Positions 47,801-50,724 of a DNA stretch of 64,000 nt are shown here, piece after piece. Both the position numbers and the translations under genes were made by a program. Origin of the DNA: Pyrrhosoma nymphula (taxonomy: Eukaryota > Arthropoda > Insecta > Odonata > Coenagrionidae); contig OY754330.1 in assembly GCA_963573305.1 (NCBI GenBank), forward strand, positions 7,998,001 to 8,062,000, written 5' to 3'. The notes beneath the pieces are model-generated. The model ran no database searches, had not been told where the DNA came from, and worked only from the letters and a program-made list of their open reading frames with translations. The first letter of the stretch is position 1. Each line of letters starts with the position of its first letter.

Positions 47801-48527
47801 CACGACGCCCGCCCTCGATGTCGTCGTCATTTCCTAGCAATCCGCCGGGGGGGGCACCACCTCCTGGTCGCACCCGTTCGGCCGTAAGCTAACAAGAATG
47901 TGTAATCTCCATATCAACGATGATGATTTTTCAATCAGTTTCAAGGTTCAGGTTTATATGGATATTGACATTTGCAGATTATACTTATACCATTCCCATT
48001 TGTGGTGTACATGTGTATACCACCATTCCCATTTCTGAAGTTGTGGATTTTATACCTCCATTGCTCATTCTCCATTCAGGCTATTGATTAATTGAGATAA
48101 ATAAATCTAGTTTTACTGGATTCTGAGTCCTAACCAGCAGGTATGCTTGGTCGTAATGAAGTACATTAATGCATGTTCCTCAGAATCTCTGCGGGTGACC
48201 TCTCAAAGTTTGTGGTTGGTTGGAAAGGTTGGTAATTGAAGGGATTGGTTAGAAGTGCATGTTAAACTTTCTTAAGGTGTGAGAGCTTTTTTGTCCAATT
48301 ATTATGGATAACGATTGATTATCTTTACAATGGCAGGTAGGGGAGAGGGTCATAATGTTCCTGCTGTCACTGCTTGCCCAGACCTTCCCCTCTGGCTCTC
48401 CGAGGAAGGCGTACGCACTTTAGGAGATTCCTCAGATAACCGACGGCTGCCCGAGCATGCAAGGAGACTGCTCTGTGATGCGTACATGTGTATGTACCAA
48501 AGCCCTGATGTGATGATGTACCGATAA
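5669..48527 (+). CDS. CYLD: CYLD ubiquitin hydrolase, catalytic half, seven exons
   Basis: The joined exons are 5669-5855, 8416-8612, 13756-13865, 18448-18634, 28009-28124, 32155-32371 and 48337-48527. They total 1205 nt: two bases completing an upstream codon, 400 codons and TAA. CYLD is a cytoplasmic cysteine protease that removes Lys63- and Met1-linked ubiquitin chains and dampens NF-kB-type signalling. The Cys box (GHNNSCYLDATLF), the His box (ETSHYVAFV) and the Asp-containing FFDSMADR are all present, as is the Cys-rich B-box-like zinc module inserted in the USP fold (CIVCGK, HECREC, FCSPC). The C-terminus DAYMCMYQSP is strongly CYLD-like. The CAP-Gly exons must lie upstream of the window. 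Introns are 2560, 5143, 4582, 9374, 4030 and 15965 bp, all GT-AG, and filled with transposons. No lesion is seen, so the gene looks functional. Confidence 0.95.
5939..6452 (+). mobile_element. hAT-like MITE, copy 1
   Basis: The ends are TAGAGATGGG...CCCATCTCTA, and the interior is rich in short AATTACCGTAATTTTC-type repeats near both ends. It has no coding capacity. A second copy at 28630-29199 matches it in reverse complement along most of its length, including the central block near 6200-6350. No clean 8-bp duplication is seen around this copy; the other copy has one. It sits 80 bp into the first CYLD intron seen here. Confidence 0.8.
6453..7420. other. CYLD intron without recognised gene
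   Basis: AT-rich intronic DNA. A TACAGTAGAACC word at about 7011 resembles a Tigger/mariner terminus and may belong with the Tigger remnant that follows, but no matching right end was found. Confidence 0.4.
7423..7710 (+). pseudogene. Tigger/pogo transposase C-terminal remnant
   Basis: The reading DITKILKHIDSA, VARGINCAVNCY and TELLQ resembles the C-terminal helices of Tigger/jerky-type transposases. After the A-rich run near 7588-7597 the next frame continues QLTLDTFFASSSG, the typical Tigger tail (compare TLDKFF in the Tigger at 20050). A frameshift in the A-run and absence of the DDE core make this an inactive fragment. Assignment rests on tail-motif resemblance, so confidence is moderate. 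Confidence 0.5.
8416..8612 (+). CDS. CYLD: CYLD exon, USP fingers/palm segment
   Basis: The acceptor TTTGCAG ends at 8415 and the donor GTTAGT begins at 8613. The split codon AG/T gives Ser. It encodes VFDGLLFRPP, REEIVNPLR and VMKLRQLLEKL, matching the CYLD segment just after the Cys box. The exon ends in phase 1 (G), which joins AT of the next exon to make Asp. Confidence 0.92.
8613..10003. other. CYLD intron, unassigned
   Basis: No protein family is recognised. A moderately GC-rich block at 8690-8880 reads openly on the minus strand, with AATAAAG upstream of it and TATATAG inside it on that strand. This could be a decayed LTR, but no ends or target duplication were found. Around 9755-9850 there are short repeated GATT/AATC words of unknown origin. 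Confidence 0.35.
10004..13263 (+). mobile_element. hAT element 1, decayed
   Basis: Both ends are dense in GGGTCGGGTC/GACCCGACC-type subterminal words (10029-10105 and 13183-13260), a common arrangement in hAT transposons. The flanks AGTAGAAACT (9994-10003) and AGTAGGAACT (13264-13273) match at 9 of 10 bases, and an 8-bp duplication lies within them. The terminal repeats are imperfect (GTTGACGGG versus GTGGACAGG). A broken hAT transposase lies on the + strand inside. Age is evident from stops throughout. Confidence 0.65.
11283..12720 (+). pseudogene. hAT transposase remnant (ZBED-like)
   Basis: Three pieces are recognisable. A possible N-terminus starts at ATG 11283 (MNKSKEIDRTSGS). Near 12078-12451 are VLVLSVLPHSWTAADIQ, LPSAQTFSRTLVPELF and SITTDTWTS, which match the segment before the hAT RNase H fold, including the first acidic D in TTDTWTS. 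Around 12590-12700, NLMTEVTQLFCFAHTLNLMIKD matches the C/H-containing FAHTLNL motif. In-frame stops (for example right after TAADIQ) and frameshifts show it is inactive. The C-terminal dimerisation domain is not seen. Confidence 0.65.
13756..13865 (+). CDS. CYLD: CYLD exon, DPEEF segment
   Basis: The acceptor TTTCTATAG ends at 13755 and the donor GTATGT follows AAG at 13865, phase 0. It encodes DPEEFLTSLVAQILR and LYQLFVEK. The DPEEFL block is diagnostic of CYLD-type USP domains. A gypsy integrase remnant begins within about 20 bp downstream in the intron. Confidence 0.9.
13886..14330 (+). pseudogene. Retroelement integrase remnant (Ty3/gypsy-like)
   Basis: The reading LKTMISIYCQGSHWRWDE, DLLFSIRTVVFETTGFAP and AVLNLEREL matches the distal part of the integrase core, after the DDE glutamate, and the ETTGFAP turn typical of gypsy-type integrases. 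It breaks at a stop at 14064-14066; related but disrupted sequence continues to about 14330 (AKRATEAQQRAS). It starts only about 20 bp after a CYLD donor site. No LTR was found nearby. Confidence 0.65.
14331..15137. other. CYLD intron, nothing recognised
   Basis: AT-rich DNA with a low-complexity TAAAATAAAA tract at about 14460-14495. No coding or element ends were identified. Confidence 0.4.
15138..16230. mobile_element. TA-flanked MITE with long terminal inverted repeats
   Basis: The outer ends CCGTATAAACTCGTGTAAGA and its inverted partner (TCTTACACGCGTTTATACGG) are flanked by TA at 15136-15137 and 16231-16232, as expected of Tc1/mariner/pogo-type insertions. Inside the left end the block GTGTAAGAGGCGCACC recurs inverted about 45 bp later, giving a hairpin. 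At the right end the same block (GGTGCGCCTCTTACAC) occurs twice in tandem at about 16188-16219. The 1.1 kb interior has no transposase. Confidence 0.75.
16300..16700 (-). pseudogene. LINE 3' fragment (ORF2 tail)
   Basis: On the minus strand the reading IIEMRNFKGQVQNQIGPYH, YNKLPNHLKEIEKEGIF and VKTYLTDNPYY matches the C-terminal tail of jockey/CR1-type ORF2 proteins, where a YNKLP motif recurs. Only the tail survives, as expected of 5'-truncated LINE insertions. The sequence to its left is AT-rich 3' UTR-like. Confidence 0.6.
16701..18447. other. CYLD intron, unassigned
   Basis: There are open stretches on the minus strand (16669-17031) and both strands near 17285-17560, but neither matches a family I recognise. 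A short (GT)n tract lies at about 18162-18174. GGGGGTCTACTGTA near 18125-18137 resembles a Tigger/mariner right terminus without a visible partner. Confidence 0.35.
18448..18634 (+). CDS. CYLD: CYLD exon, QMPRFGK segment
   Basis: The acceptor TTTTTCCACAG ends at 18447 and the donor GTAAGT starts at 18635; it ends in phase 1. It encodes SVQQLFEQSI, VPSCLIVQMPRFGKSFK and LLDVTDIIED, which carry the conserved PSCLI.QMPRFGK core of CYLD. Confidence 0.93.
20050..21530 (-). pseudogene. Tigger transposase (CENP-B/jerky type), broken
   Basis: Reading 5' to 3' on the minus strand, a helix-turn-helix DNA-binding region (TTAEKIKILEEVDRNP and PASTLNMIVSNHDKI, about 21350-21530) is interrupted by several stops. 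The second CENP-B-type domain (SSNVPFNGSIIKETALHLA and NGWIDGFKNRH) follows. Then comes the DDE core: YNADETGLLF (first Asp, 20766-21119), then SFPANTTSHFQPLDQGIIRRFK (20050-20769). The second Asp region between them (normally DNAPAH-like) is damaged at the frame break near 20765. The acidic tail ends STLDKFFK, a typical Tigger end. The element is inactive but well preserved in its distal half. Confidence 0.85.
21627..22517 (-). pseudogene. LINE ORF2 3' fragment nested in Tigger
   Basis: The 250-residue minus-strand reading contains KTNFIQFH and SAKFLGLLIDESLTW (post-RT thumb motif KFLGL.ID), then RLTYGIIFWGSS, MQKRGIRYIV and HNTRQR. These are in the order seen in jockey/CR1/Daphne-type ORF2 C-termini. 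The 3' end at 21627-21641 is an (AAT)n tail rather than poly(A). It is 5'-truncated inside the reverse transcriptase. The Tigger sequence resumes beyond about 22530, so the LINE inserted after the Tigger. Confidence 0.85.
22777..24535. other. CYLD intron, nothing recognised
   Basis: AT-rich sequence. An open frame at 23511-23843 (110 residues, MSEGVFTKLVFQEKF...) has no family resemblance I can name and no flanking splice logic that would make it an exon. Confidence 0.35.
24540..25010 (-). pseudogene. mariner-like transposase remnant
   Basis: On the minus strand, across several frames, pieces resemble the distal mariner transposase: a block near 24900 standing where HDNAPAHTS lies in the family, SLDLSTL and LFLVSQAEKYL where the family has SPDLAPCD..LFPKLK, then DTIQKAVMD and a QWKQ-like segment. 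Many stops and frameshifts break it. The assignment is a motif-order judgement and could be wrong in detail. Confidence 0.45.
25011..26632. other. CYLD intron, unassigned
   Basis: AT-rich DNA. TACAGTAGAATCTCC at about 25503 resembles a Tigger/mariner MITE terminus. A slightly GC-richer block lies at 26050-26130. No reading frame resembles a known protein. Confidence 0.35.
26633..26914 (-). pseudogene. LINE reverse-transcriptase fragment
   Basis: The minus-strand reading has SISFICIDFSKAFDKENCKIL and LVRKLRVLGVDGLLSNWISSF followed by NRSQSV. It matches RT domain 3-4 of jockey/CR1-type LINEs (DFSKAFD motif, W..SFL..R). It ends just before the PQGS motif region. Only this internal piece survives. 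Confidence 0.75.
26915..28000. other. CYLD intron, nothing recognised
   Basis: AT-rich sequence up to the acceptor of the zinc-module exon. No repeat ends or coding similarity were seen. Confidence 0.4.
28009..28124 (+). CDS. CYLD: CYLD exon, B-box zinc module
   Basis: The acceptor TTCATTACAG ends at 28008 and the donor GTAATT begins at 28125, phase 0. The split codon T/CT gives Ser-Pro-Arg-Gln-Cys. Cysteines and a histidine in CIVCGK, HECREC and AFCSPC form the B-box-like zinc-binding insertion characteristic of CYLD. Confidence 0.9.
28630..29199 (-). mobile_element. hAT-like MITE, copy 2
   Basis: The ends are TAGAGACGGG and GGCCCATCTCTA, flanked by CTTACGGG (28622-28629) and CTTAGGGG (29200-29207), a 7-of-8 target-site duplication of the hAT size. 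It is the reverse complement of the copy at 5939-6452 along most of its length. The terminal regions repeat AATTACC/GGTAATTT words. It has no coding capacity. Confidence 0.85.
29870..30202 (+). pseudogene. mariner transposase, internally deleted
   Basis: KVCARGRS-type sequence leads into ATNFLSTTQIKERIFLNS, then FTGDETWAQHFTPETKWQS. The GDETW..H..PE block holds the first catalytic Asp of mariner. The frame then jumps to a C-terminal tail, HYVNQVAARLFDTGIQKLPQR, ending NGDCIEK with a stop at 30202. The second and third catalytic residues are therefore missing and the element is dead. Confidence 0.8.
30217..31230. mobile_element. Possible hAT-like element holding a LINE
   Basis: TAGGGATGGG at 30217 and CCCATCTCTA ending at 31230 are inverted termini like those of the MITE family above. 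Next to them, CGTGTAAATA-like and ACACGC words also mirror each other. Possible 8-bp flanks GTCATGGG and GTTATCAT agree only weakly, so the boundary call is tentative. A LINE fragment fills much of the interior. Confidence 0.4.
30376..30900 (-). pseudogene. LINE 3' fragment with (AATA)n-type tail
   Basis: On the minus strand, NYSTRSRNNIRTQQYSKFS, TYHSASTILNNIPDKIKAI matches the C-terminal tail of jockey/CR1-type ORF2, where the NTR and YN.LP/LN.IP motifs recur. The 3' terminus is an AATAATAATA run at 30376-30388. It is 5'-truncated. Confidence 0.65.
31231..32154. other. CYLD intron, nothing recognised
   Basis: AT-rich DNA leading to the acceptor at 32154. An open frame at 31609-31917 has no recognisable similarity. 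Confidence 0.4.
32155..32371 (+). CDS. CYLD: CYLD exon with catalytic His and Asp
   Basis: The acceptor TGCTTTTCAG ends at 32154 and the donor GTTTGT starts at 32372; it ends in phase 1. It encodes MELFAVVCIETSHYVAFV, whose His is the catalytic base, and CFFDSMADREG, whose Asp completes the triad. The start (AHGHERR...HHPIPLSVP) fits the segment after the zinc module. Confidence 0.93.
32410..32973 (-). pseudogene. LINE 3' fragment interrupted by hAT 2
   Basis: Minus-strand pieces RNTDVHQYNTKGKFNIF and LFNKLPSEVKAMHSLDK with YLKRFFCKKC match the ORF2 tail of the same broad LINE class (QYNTR, FNKLP motifs). The 3' end at about 32407-32430 shows ATTG-type repeats. Its left part abuts the hAT at 32982, whose target duplication GGGTAAGT lies at the junction. 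Confidence 0.65.
33601..34260 (+). pseudogene. hAT transposase, BED finger and dimerisation domain only
   Basis: From ATG 33601, VWQYFSKQ, CSNYHLSLTYCGSTSTLISH and LRKVHKIE form a BED-type zinc finger in which the second Cys of the usual CxxC appears lost (CSNY). The RNase H-like core is deleted. A second frame (33824-34204) encodes the hAT C-terminal dimerisation domain: VASRILFIVSSSVPCERLFS and HAGLFATQ. The region continues past a TGA into NRLPGNI. Because the catalytic core is missing, the gene is non-functional. Confidence 0.85.
34440..37368 (-). mobile_element. piggyBac element 2, nested in hAT 2
   Basis: The element has TTAA at 34436-34439 and 37369-37372 and inverted 11-bp ends CCCCTTCCACT/AGTGGAAGGGG. 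The right end also holds two imperfect palindromes built on TGACGAG/CTCGTCA (about 37292-37312 and 37333-37354). The transposase gene is on the minus strand and broken by frameshifts. Insertion into the hAT gives a clear relative age: the hAT is older. Confidence 0.9.
34833..36605 (-). pseudogene. piggyBac transposase 2, frameshifted
   Basis: ATG at 36605 opens an acidic N-terminus, then VSIDESLMKFKGRLFYKQFI (first Asp). The frame is lost at about 35758, where CACG is tandemly duplicated. Continuing in the next frame are YTLYLDNWYSSPKLY (second Asp) and RGMGGVDKQDQQLA (third Asp region). A second shift near 35020-35030 precedes the C-terminal zinc finger, which is itself complete in the third frame (CHACFKN, WQCKRCQVPLH, VCFEKYHT). 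All domains are recognisable, so the copy died recently. It belongs to a different piggyBac lineage from element 1. Confidence 0.88.
37662..38230 (+). mobile_element. Penelope-like element 3' part, + strand
   Basis: The frame 37740-38061 reads RLFQPEKSALAEHSLDHGHR, RASKYWERITKEAILIQ and GDDGFNLSRTWRPVI, closely following the C-terminal part of the PLE GIY-YIG endonuclease region. It is followed by a tail with a hammerhead-like motif (38041-38083). The RT domain and the GIY-YIG core itself are missing. It sits right beside the target duplication of hAT 2. Confidence 0.8.
38041..38083 (+). ncRNA. Hammerhead ribozyme-like motif in PLE tail
   Basis: The order is stem I TATC (38041-38044), CTGATGA (38045-38051), one extra C, stem II GATGG/CCATC around a 9-nt loop, GAAAC, a minimal stem III ACGT, then U before the predicted cleavage after 38079, then GATA pairing with TATC. 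Hammerhead motifs are known in PLEs. The extra base before stem II departs from the textbook core, so catalysis is unproven. Confidence 0.65.
38317..38826 (-). pseudogene. LINE reverse-transcriptase fragment
   Basis: The 169-residue minus-strand reading has SVPQGSILGPLLFSAYINDI (RT motif 4/B), VLHADDISLMGD (the FADD-type catalytic box, here HADD, so Tyr/Phe is replaced by His), WLVANNLKLNIGKT and YTNFLGLAIDNK (thumb). This is the order of jockey/CR1-type RTs. Both ends are truncated. Confidence 0.88.
39353..39810 (-). pseudogene. Penelope-like element 3' part, minus strand
   Basis: On the minus strand, PEKGAVADHSPTLDHVMSF, LIARANGY, TNEAIEILLASDNYN and HDSGYGLNQAWNPIL match the C-terminal part of the PLE endonuclease region in order. 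The tail beyond holds a decayed hammerhead-like motif (CTGAGGG...GAAAT, 39395-39438). A stop and short indels make it inactive. The sequence from 39811 to about 40260 is open on the + strand but unassigned. Confidence 0.65.
39811..40769. other. CYLD intron, unassigned
   Basis: Two short + strand open frames overlap here (to 40043 and 40263) without recognisable similarity. GTCTGCCTAGACCC/GTCTGGCCAGACCC words at 40323-40341 and 40504-40520 are related short palindromic repeats about 180 bp apart. Confidence 0.35.
40811..40849 (-). ncRNA. Hammerhead-like motif, left arm of PLE dimer
   Basis: On the minus strand: GTAC, CTGATGA, extra T, stem II GGCTC/GAGCC with a TGT loop, GAAAC, stem III ACG/CGT, U at the predicted cleavage position (40815), then GTAC. 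The GTAC blocks can pair as stem I. All conserved core bases are present apart from the added T. Confidence 0.7.
41236..41865 (-). pseudogene. PLE GIY-YIG endonuclease fragment
   Basis: The 209-residue minus-strand frame begins at the RT-endonuclease connector. GIYKINC, CDSC and YYVGQTGRNFNIRTKEHKR form the GIY-YIG nuclease core with the PLE-specific Cys pair and the catalytic Arg. SLLAKHLIETSH and LDVLESLEIIQS follow, ending with a Pro-rich tail. The nuclease would nick the target for reverse transcription. The reverse transcriptase is missing because the copy is 5'-truncated at the dimer junction. Confidence 0.88.
42471..42509 (+). ncRNA. Hammerhead-like motif, right arm, core mutated
   Basis: Inverted partner of the left-arm motif with the same stems and GAAAC box, but the core reads CTAATGA instead of CTGATGA. 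The conserved G5 is therefore A at 42477. A G5 substitution is expected to abolish hammerhead cleavage. Confidence 0.65.
42723..43115 (-). repeat. 3' LTR of the gypsy element
   Basis: It begins TGTGAGAGAACTGG and ends GTAAGCTAACA in + orientation, with terminal TG/CA. It matches the LTR at 47500-47894 with few differences (for example length of a G-run near 43069). The end of pol (stop at 43078) overlaps it by 38 bp. Confidence 0.95.
43078..44727 (-). pseudogene. gypsy RNase H-integrase part of Pol, core deleted
   Basis: In the same frame as the RT segment across one stop codon, it encodes IRQLIGLAGFFRRFVP, then RNase H with its acidic residues visible (HKVHTDASKHGLAG, YELEALAVVEAV, VVMDCNALK). 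The integrase HHCC finger follows (HDDMGHYG, CVECAYHK). After GMPFHTMNS the sequence jumps directly to VGASAHELLFGYRPRNALR, so the DDE catalytic core, normally about 150 residues, is missing. The integrase C-terminus (GPYRVERVFPRDRYLL, ADRMKPW) is kept, and the frame stops inside the 3' LTR. A precise internal deletion is the simplest explanation. Confidence 0.9.
44758..45966 (-). pseudogene. gypsy protease-reverse transcriptase part of Pol
   Basis: The protease active-site segment (VVGFVDLGSDV) lies in a frame overlapping the gag stop; a one-base indel near 45920 moves the rest of Pol into the gag frame, breaking the protease. The site reads DLG instead of the usual DSG/DTG. The RT follows: VTSHPYRLPYAKRE, LCIDYRGLNQKT, YFSTLDFASGYYQI, FGLVNAPAVFNRM and the catalytic VLVYMDDVLIPS. 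The frame ends at a TAA (44758-44760) at the start of the RNase H tether, immediately followed in the same frame by the next segment, so a single nonsense change separates the two. Confidence 0.9.
45973..47268 (-). CDS. gypsy Gag polyprotein
   Basis: A 431-residue intact frame encodes the structural protein that packages the retrotransposon RNA. The N-terminal half is charged and Ala/Glu/Arg-rich with coiled-coil character (REQLLLRHERELLARERK). The middle carries a capsid-like region (FTAAQWVRRVESIASAYGW, LRGAAELWLNS, ALSLTKRR-like). The C-terminus has two CCHC zinc knuckles, CFICGEGGHLARECQ and CYRCKQVGHLQKDC, for nucleic-acid binding. It ends in TAG at 45973-45975. The protease begins in a different frame overlapping its end, consistent with gag-pol frameshifting. 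Confidence 0.92.
   Translation of the reverse strand: MMASPTMASWDDECRVGSVDGAARVERTDVTDLAGMCRYPAREASEARELSERLREATAMWTLGESTPLGARETAEEAKQAREHGERPREATAAWPSRGGGPPMVNWREPVRESSVFGCAAEREQLLLRHERELLARERKLLERELVNGQSLVLERSMVAHREIAERLLPEFEPSLTLGFTAAQWVRRVESIASAYGWDETMLLAQSVSKLRGAAELWLNSVADEVHSWGAFKRGLLYCFPSVEDQADVHLSLTKRRMQRGEMHETYVYAMKTIARRGEVNEASLIKYILNGMWDRELVKLLTMCDFEDVEGLLRRIKRYESVNDRAKMREKATYHNRLPAVSDHKIEGKGVRVERTLGKGVCFICGEGGHLARECQKAARERLCYRCKQVGHLQKDCLQGRSRVTSSEKKWKVKKITRPNATYLMSTTSG
47395..47499 (-). repeat. Leader minisatellite next to the 5' LTR
   Basis: On the minus strand, units of about 26-29 nt begin GTGGGATAAAG or GTGAGATA and run through a TCCAAAAGAG-type or GTCCAGCAAG-type middle to a CTGCAGTG/CTGCTGTG end; three to four degenerate units lie directly after the LTR. 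No textbook tRNA primer-binding TGG block sits exactly at the LTR edge; TGGGATAAAG nine bases in is the nearest. Confidence 0.5.
47500..47894 (-). repeat. 5' LTR of the gypsy element
   Basis: Near-identical to the LTR at 42723-43115 and followed by the AGAA duplication. It should contain the promoter, reading on the minus strand, but no clear TATA box was identified. Confidence 0.95.
47899..48336. other. End of the large CYLD intron
   Basis: About 440 bp of AT-rich DNA between the gypsy target duplication and the last CYLD acceptor; nothing further is recognised. Confidence 0.5.
48337..48527 (+). CDS. CYLD: CYLD terminal exon with stop
   Basis: The acceptor ATGGCAG ends at 48336; G from the previous exon plus GT gives Gly. 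It encodes NVPAVTACPDL, LPEHARRLLCDAY and MCMYQSPDVMMYR followed by TAA at 48525-48527. A later AG at 48339-48340 would break the frame, so 48337 is the supported start. Confidence 0.92.
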
Positions 48528-49400
48528 GTGAGTGATGAGTTGTTGAGTTTACAAGCCAAAAGATATTGTATTACAGAGGCTAATGGTGGGTGTTCTGATT
48601 GTGGTTTCTCCTTGGCCTGACGATATGGACTTTTAATTTTATACAAAAAAACTGGTGAAGGTATGTACATGTTATGTACATACAGAAATGGTGGAGACAT
48701 CCAACCTCCGTGTGTTTTATCTTTTTGTATTTTAATTGAAATCAAAGTGAAGACTCAAGTTCTAGTATTTTACAAGTTGGCACAGAGTATAACGCTGTCC
48801 CTTCAAGAATTACTTTCAAGTCACTCCAAAATAATATTGTTATAGTGAATCTTCATCCTCACTACTGAAAAATGTGTTCATTGGCAAGGACCATGTGAGT
48901 TATGTATACGTACATTCTGACTTTCATGTTGCAGCAATGACTAGCCATTTGTGATTAATTGTATCAGATCAGCTGATCTTCATGAATTGCGAATGCATGG
49001 AGTGTACTAATGGATAGCTCTCTCAGACTGAAGACTTGTAATTTTTTTATATAAATTCAATCCTTGATGCATTTTCATGTGTTTGCAGTGAATGAAGTAA
49101 GAGGTGATCATTTTTAGGGTGGTTAGTACATGGCAGCTGCATTTAAGGATGTACAAGAGGGGTCTCACATTTAAGCTAATTGTAGCACACTCGAGGGGAG
49201 ATAACGAGAAAAAAATACTTAAATCTTACATTATGTCTTGCATATTGTCGCGCATCAAAAAAACATTTGCCAAACTGGTTTTTGAAATCAAGAACTGTTT
49301 CAGTATATGTACCTAATGCAGTTATATTCTTCTGTTGCAATTGTATTATGTGTTTTAAGTGTATTTTTACAAATAAAATGTACAATAAAATAAAATTATT
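48528..49400 (+). other. CYLD: Probable CYLD 3' UTR and polyadenylation signals
   Basis: The first AATAAA hexamers on the + strand after the stop codon that lie in a suitable AT-rich context are clustered at about 49372-49394 (three overlapping copies), giving a 3' UTR of roughly 850-880 nt. This is inference from position; no transcript evidence is available. Beyond it a LINE tail begins. Confidence 0.5.
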
Positions 49401-49629
49401 TCTTGTTCAAGTGTGGTATAATTGAAATAACCCCAGGTAGCTTCTTTATAAGTAATGTAGTATGTATAATTTATTTCTATTGGTTGGCAAGTAGTATGGA
49501 ACTCGTCAAAAATGAAACCACTGAGACAATAATAGGTCACATGACATGGCTGATACAATATAAAATCATATTTTACAGCAGTTACAGTTATACATACATA
49601 ATTAACAAATTCAGCTATACAGTAGTAAG

Positions 49630-49812
49630 CTTTATTTAATAGGTAGTAGTTCCATTAAAAGTTTCTTAAAATTAGGAATAGATGCGATGGATTTTATATC
49701 AGAAGGTAATTTGTTGTAGATTACTGAGGCTGCATGTTGTGGACCATGAAATTCACAAATCCAAGAGACCTTAAATGCTAATGAAAATGCTGCCCTTGGA
49801 GATCAGACGTAC
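49630..49812 (-). pseudogene. LINE 3' fragment
   Basis: The minus-strand frame AFKVSWICEFHGPQHAAS, VIYNKLPSDIKSI and FKKLLMELLPIK followed by a stop is the terminal tail of a jockey/CR1-type ORF2 (YNKLP motif). It is 5'-truncated and lies just downstream of the presumed CYLD polyadenylation site. Confidence 0.7.
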
Positions 49813-49831
49813 CAACTTCTTAACCCATTAA

Positions 49832-50240
49832 CACCTAGCGGTACCGTTTGGTACCAGGTGGCAGTGTATTATTAAAATTAAATTTTCTTATATTCCTGTA
49901 TATTTTACTGGATTTTTTCAACTTTACATCAATTTACATATACTATATATTATAATTTTGGAAATTTCACTTTTTTTTGCTCTTATTTAATGCCAATTCA
50001 AATGTTTCAAATGGGAGAATTTTTACGGATCGCCGAAAAATGGTTTTTTTCTTGCAGACCTTCCGATTTTCTTTTACTTATCCAGTATTGACATTTTCTA
50101 CAACTTTTTTTCACGTAGTATTACATCAAAATACATGTTGCTTTCGACATGATCAAAAGTTTTAGATGCAAGTTTATTCATTGGGAAGTTACAAGGATTG
50201 ACATTTTTCTGGTACCATATGGTACCGCTAGGCGCTTCCC
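49832..50240. repeat. piggyBac-type end with GGTACC hairpins
   Basis: TTAA at 49828-49831 is followed by CACCTAGCGGTACCG and, after a 4-nt spacer, GGTACCAGGTGG, forming a terminal hairpin. About 370 bp further, GGTACCATATGGTACCGCTA repeats the same motif inverted (50210-50229). The arrangement resembles piggyBac ends with palindromic subterminal repeats. It probably forms the left end of piggyBac 3, or a MITE; no second TTAA was found at the inner copy. Confidence 0.6.
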
Positions 50241-50504
50241 ATGCTATTTTTACGAGGGGAGCGATTACGCGGTAATTTCTTCGTCTTTGGTGTTTCTACT
50301 TTATTTTTCTCTATCATGTTTATAACCAATTAATGTTCTGAATGTAGTATACATTTCATTTATGTACACCCCAAAAATATCTCTAGTTCAGTCGTATCAC
50401 CCTGATGACTTAGGCCCCTGGTCGCGCCCGTACCTCCGGATGTATACATAAACTCTTTTTGGGCTCGCGACGCACACTCCAACCCGGATTAGGGGATATG
50501 GAGG

Positions 50505-50525
50505 TCAGGTGGTATAAAAGAACCT
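50505..50525 (+). promoter_or_regulatory. Possible TATA box upstream of piggyBac 3
   Basis: GGTATAAAAGAACC at about 50511 lies in a GC-richer block roughly 210 bp before the presumed transposase start at 50725. It is the only strong TATA-like sequence in this block. Confidence 0.35.
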
Positions 50526-50724
50526 TTCCTCTGAAGAAGGAGAAGAAAGAGCCGGTGAATGAGAAGGAGTGGGGGGGAGTAGCCACCGGGAAACTCCCAA
50601 GACGGTGCCAAAGACTGCTAAGTCCTCTGTATTCCTTCGGCCTTTCATCTCTCCATTGCACTCGGTCGAGCCATATTGCACACCCTTTTCACTACTTCTA
50701 CTCTTGAGTTACTACATACAGTGC

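Larger units (their letters stand above)
42723..47894 (-). mobile_element. Ty3/gypsy LTR retrotransposon with both LTRs
   Basis: Two LTRs (393 and 395 bp, TG...CA) enclose gag and pol on the minus strand, flanked by the 4-bp duplication AGAA (42719-42722 and 47895-47898). The LTRs differ at only a few positions, so insertion is recent. A purine-rich AGGAAGGG stretch lies next to the 3' LTR. The leader between the 5' LTR and gag holds a short tandem repeat. Pol has an indel in protease, one in-frame stop and a large deletion of the integrase core, so the copy cannot transpose by itself. Confidence 0.95.

Noticed and set aside
50400..50710. A second solo LTR upstream of piggyBac 3
   Set aside because: TATAAAA is present, but no TG...CA ends with a matching target duplication could be found.
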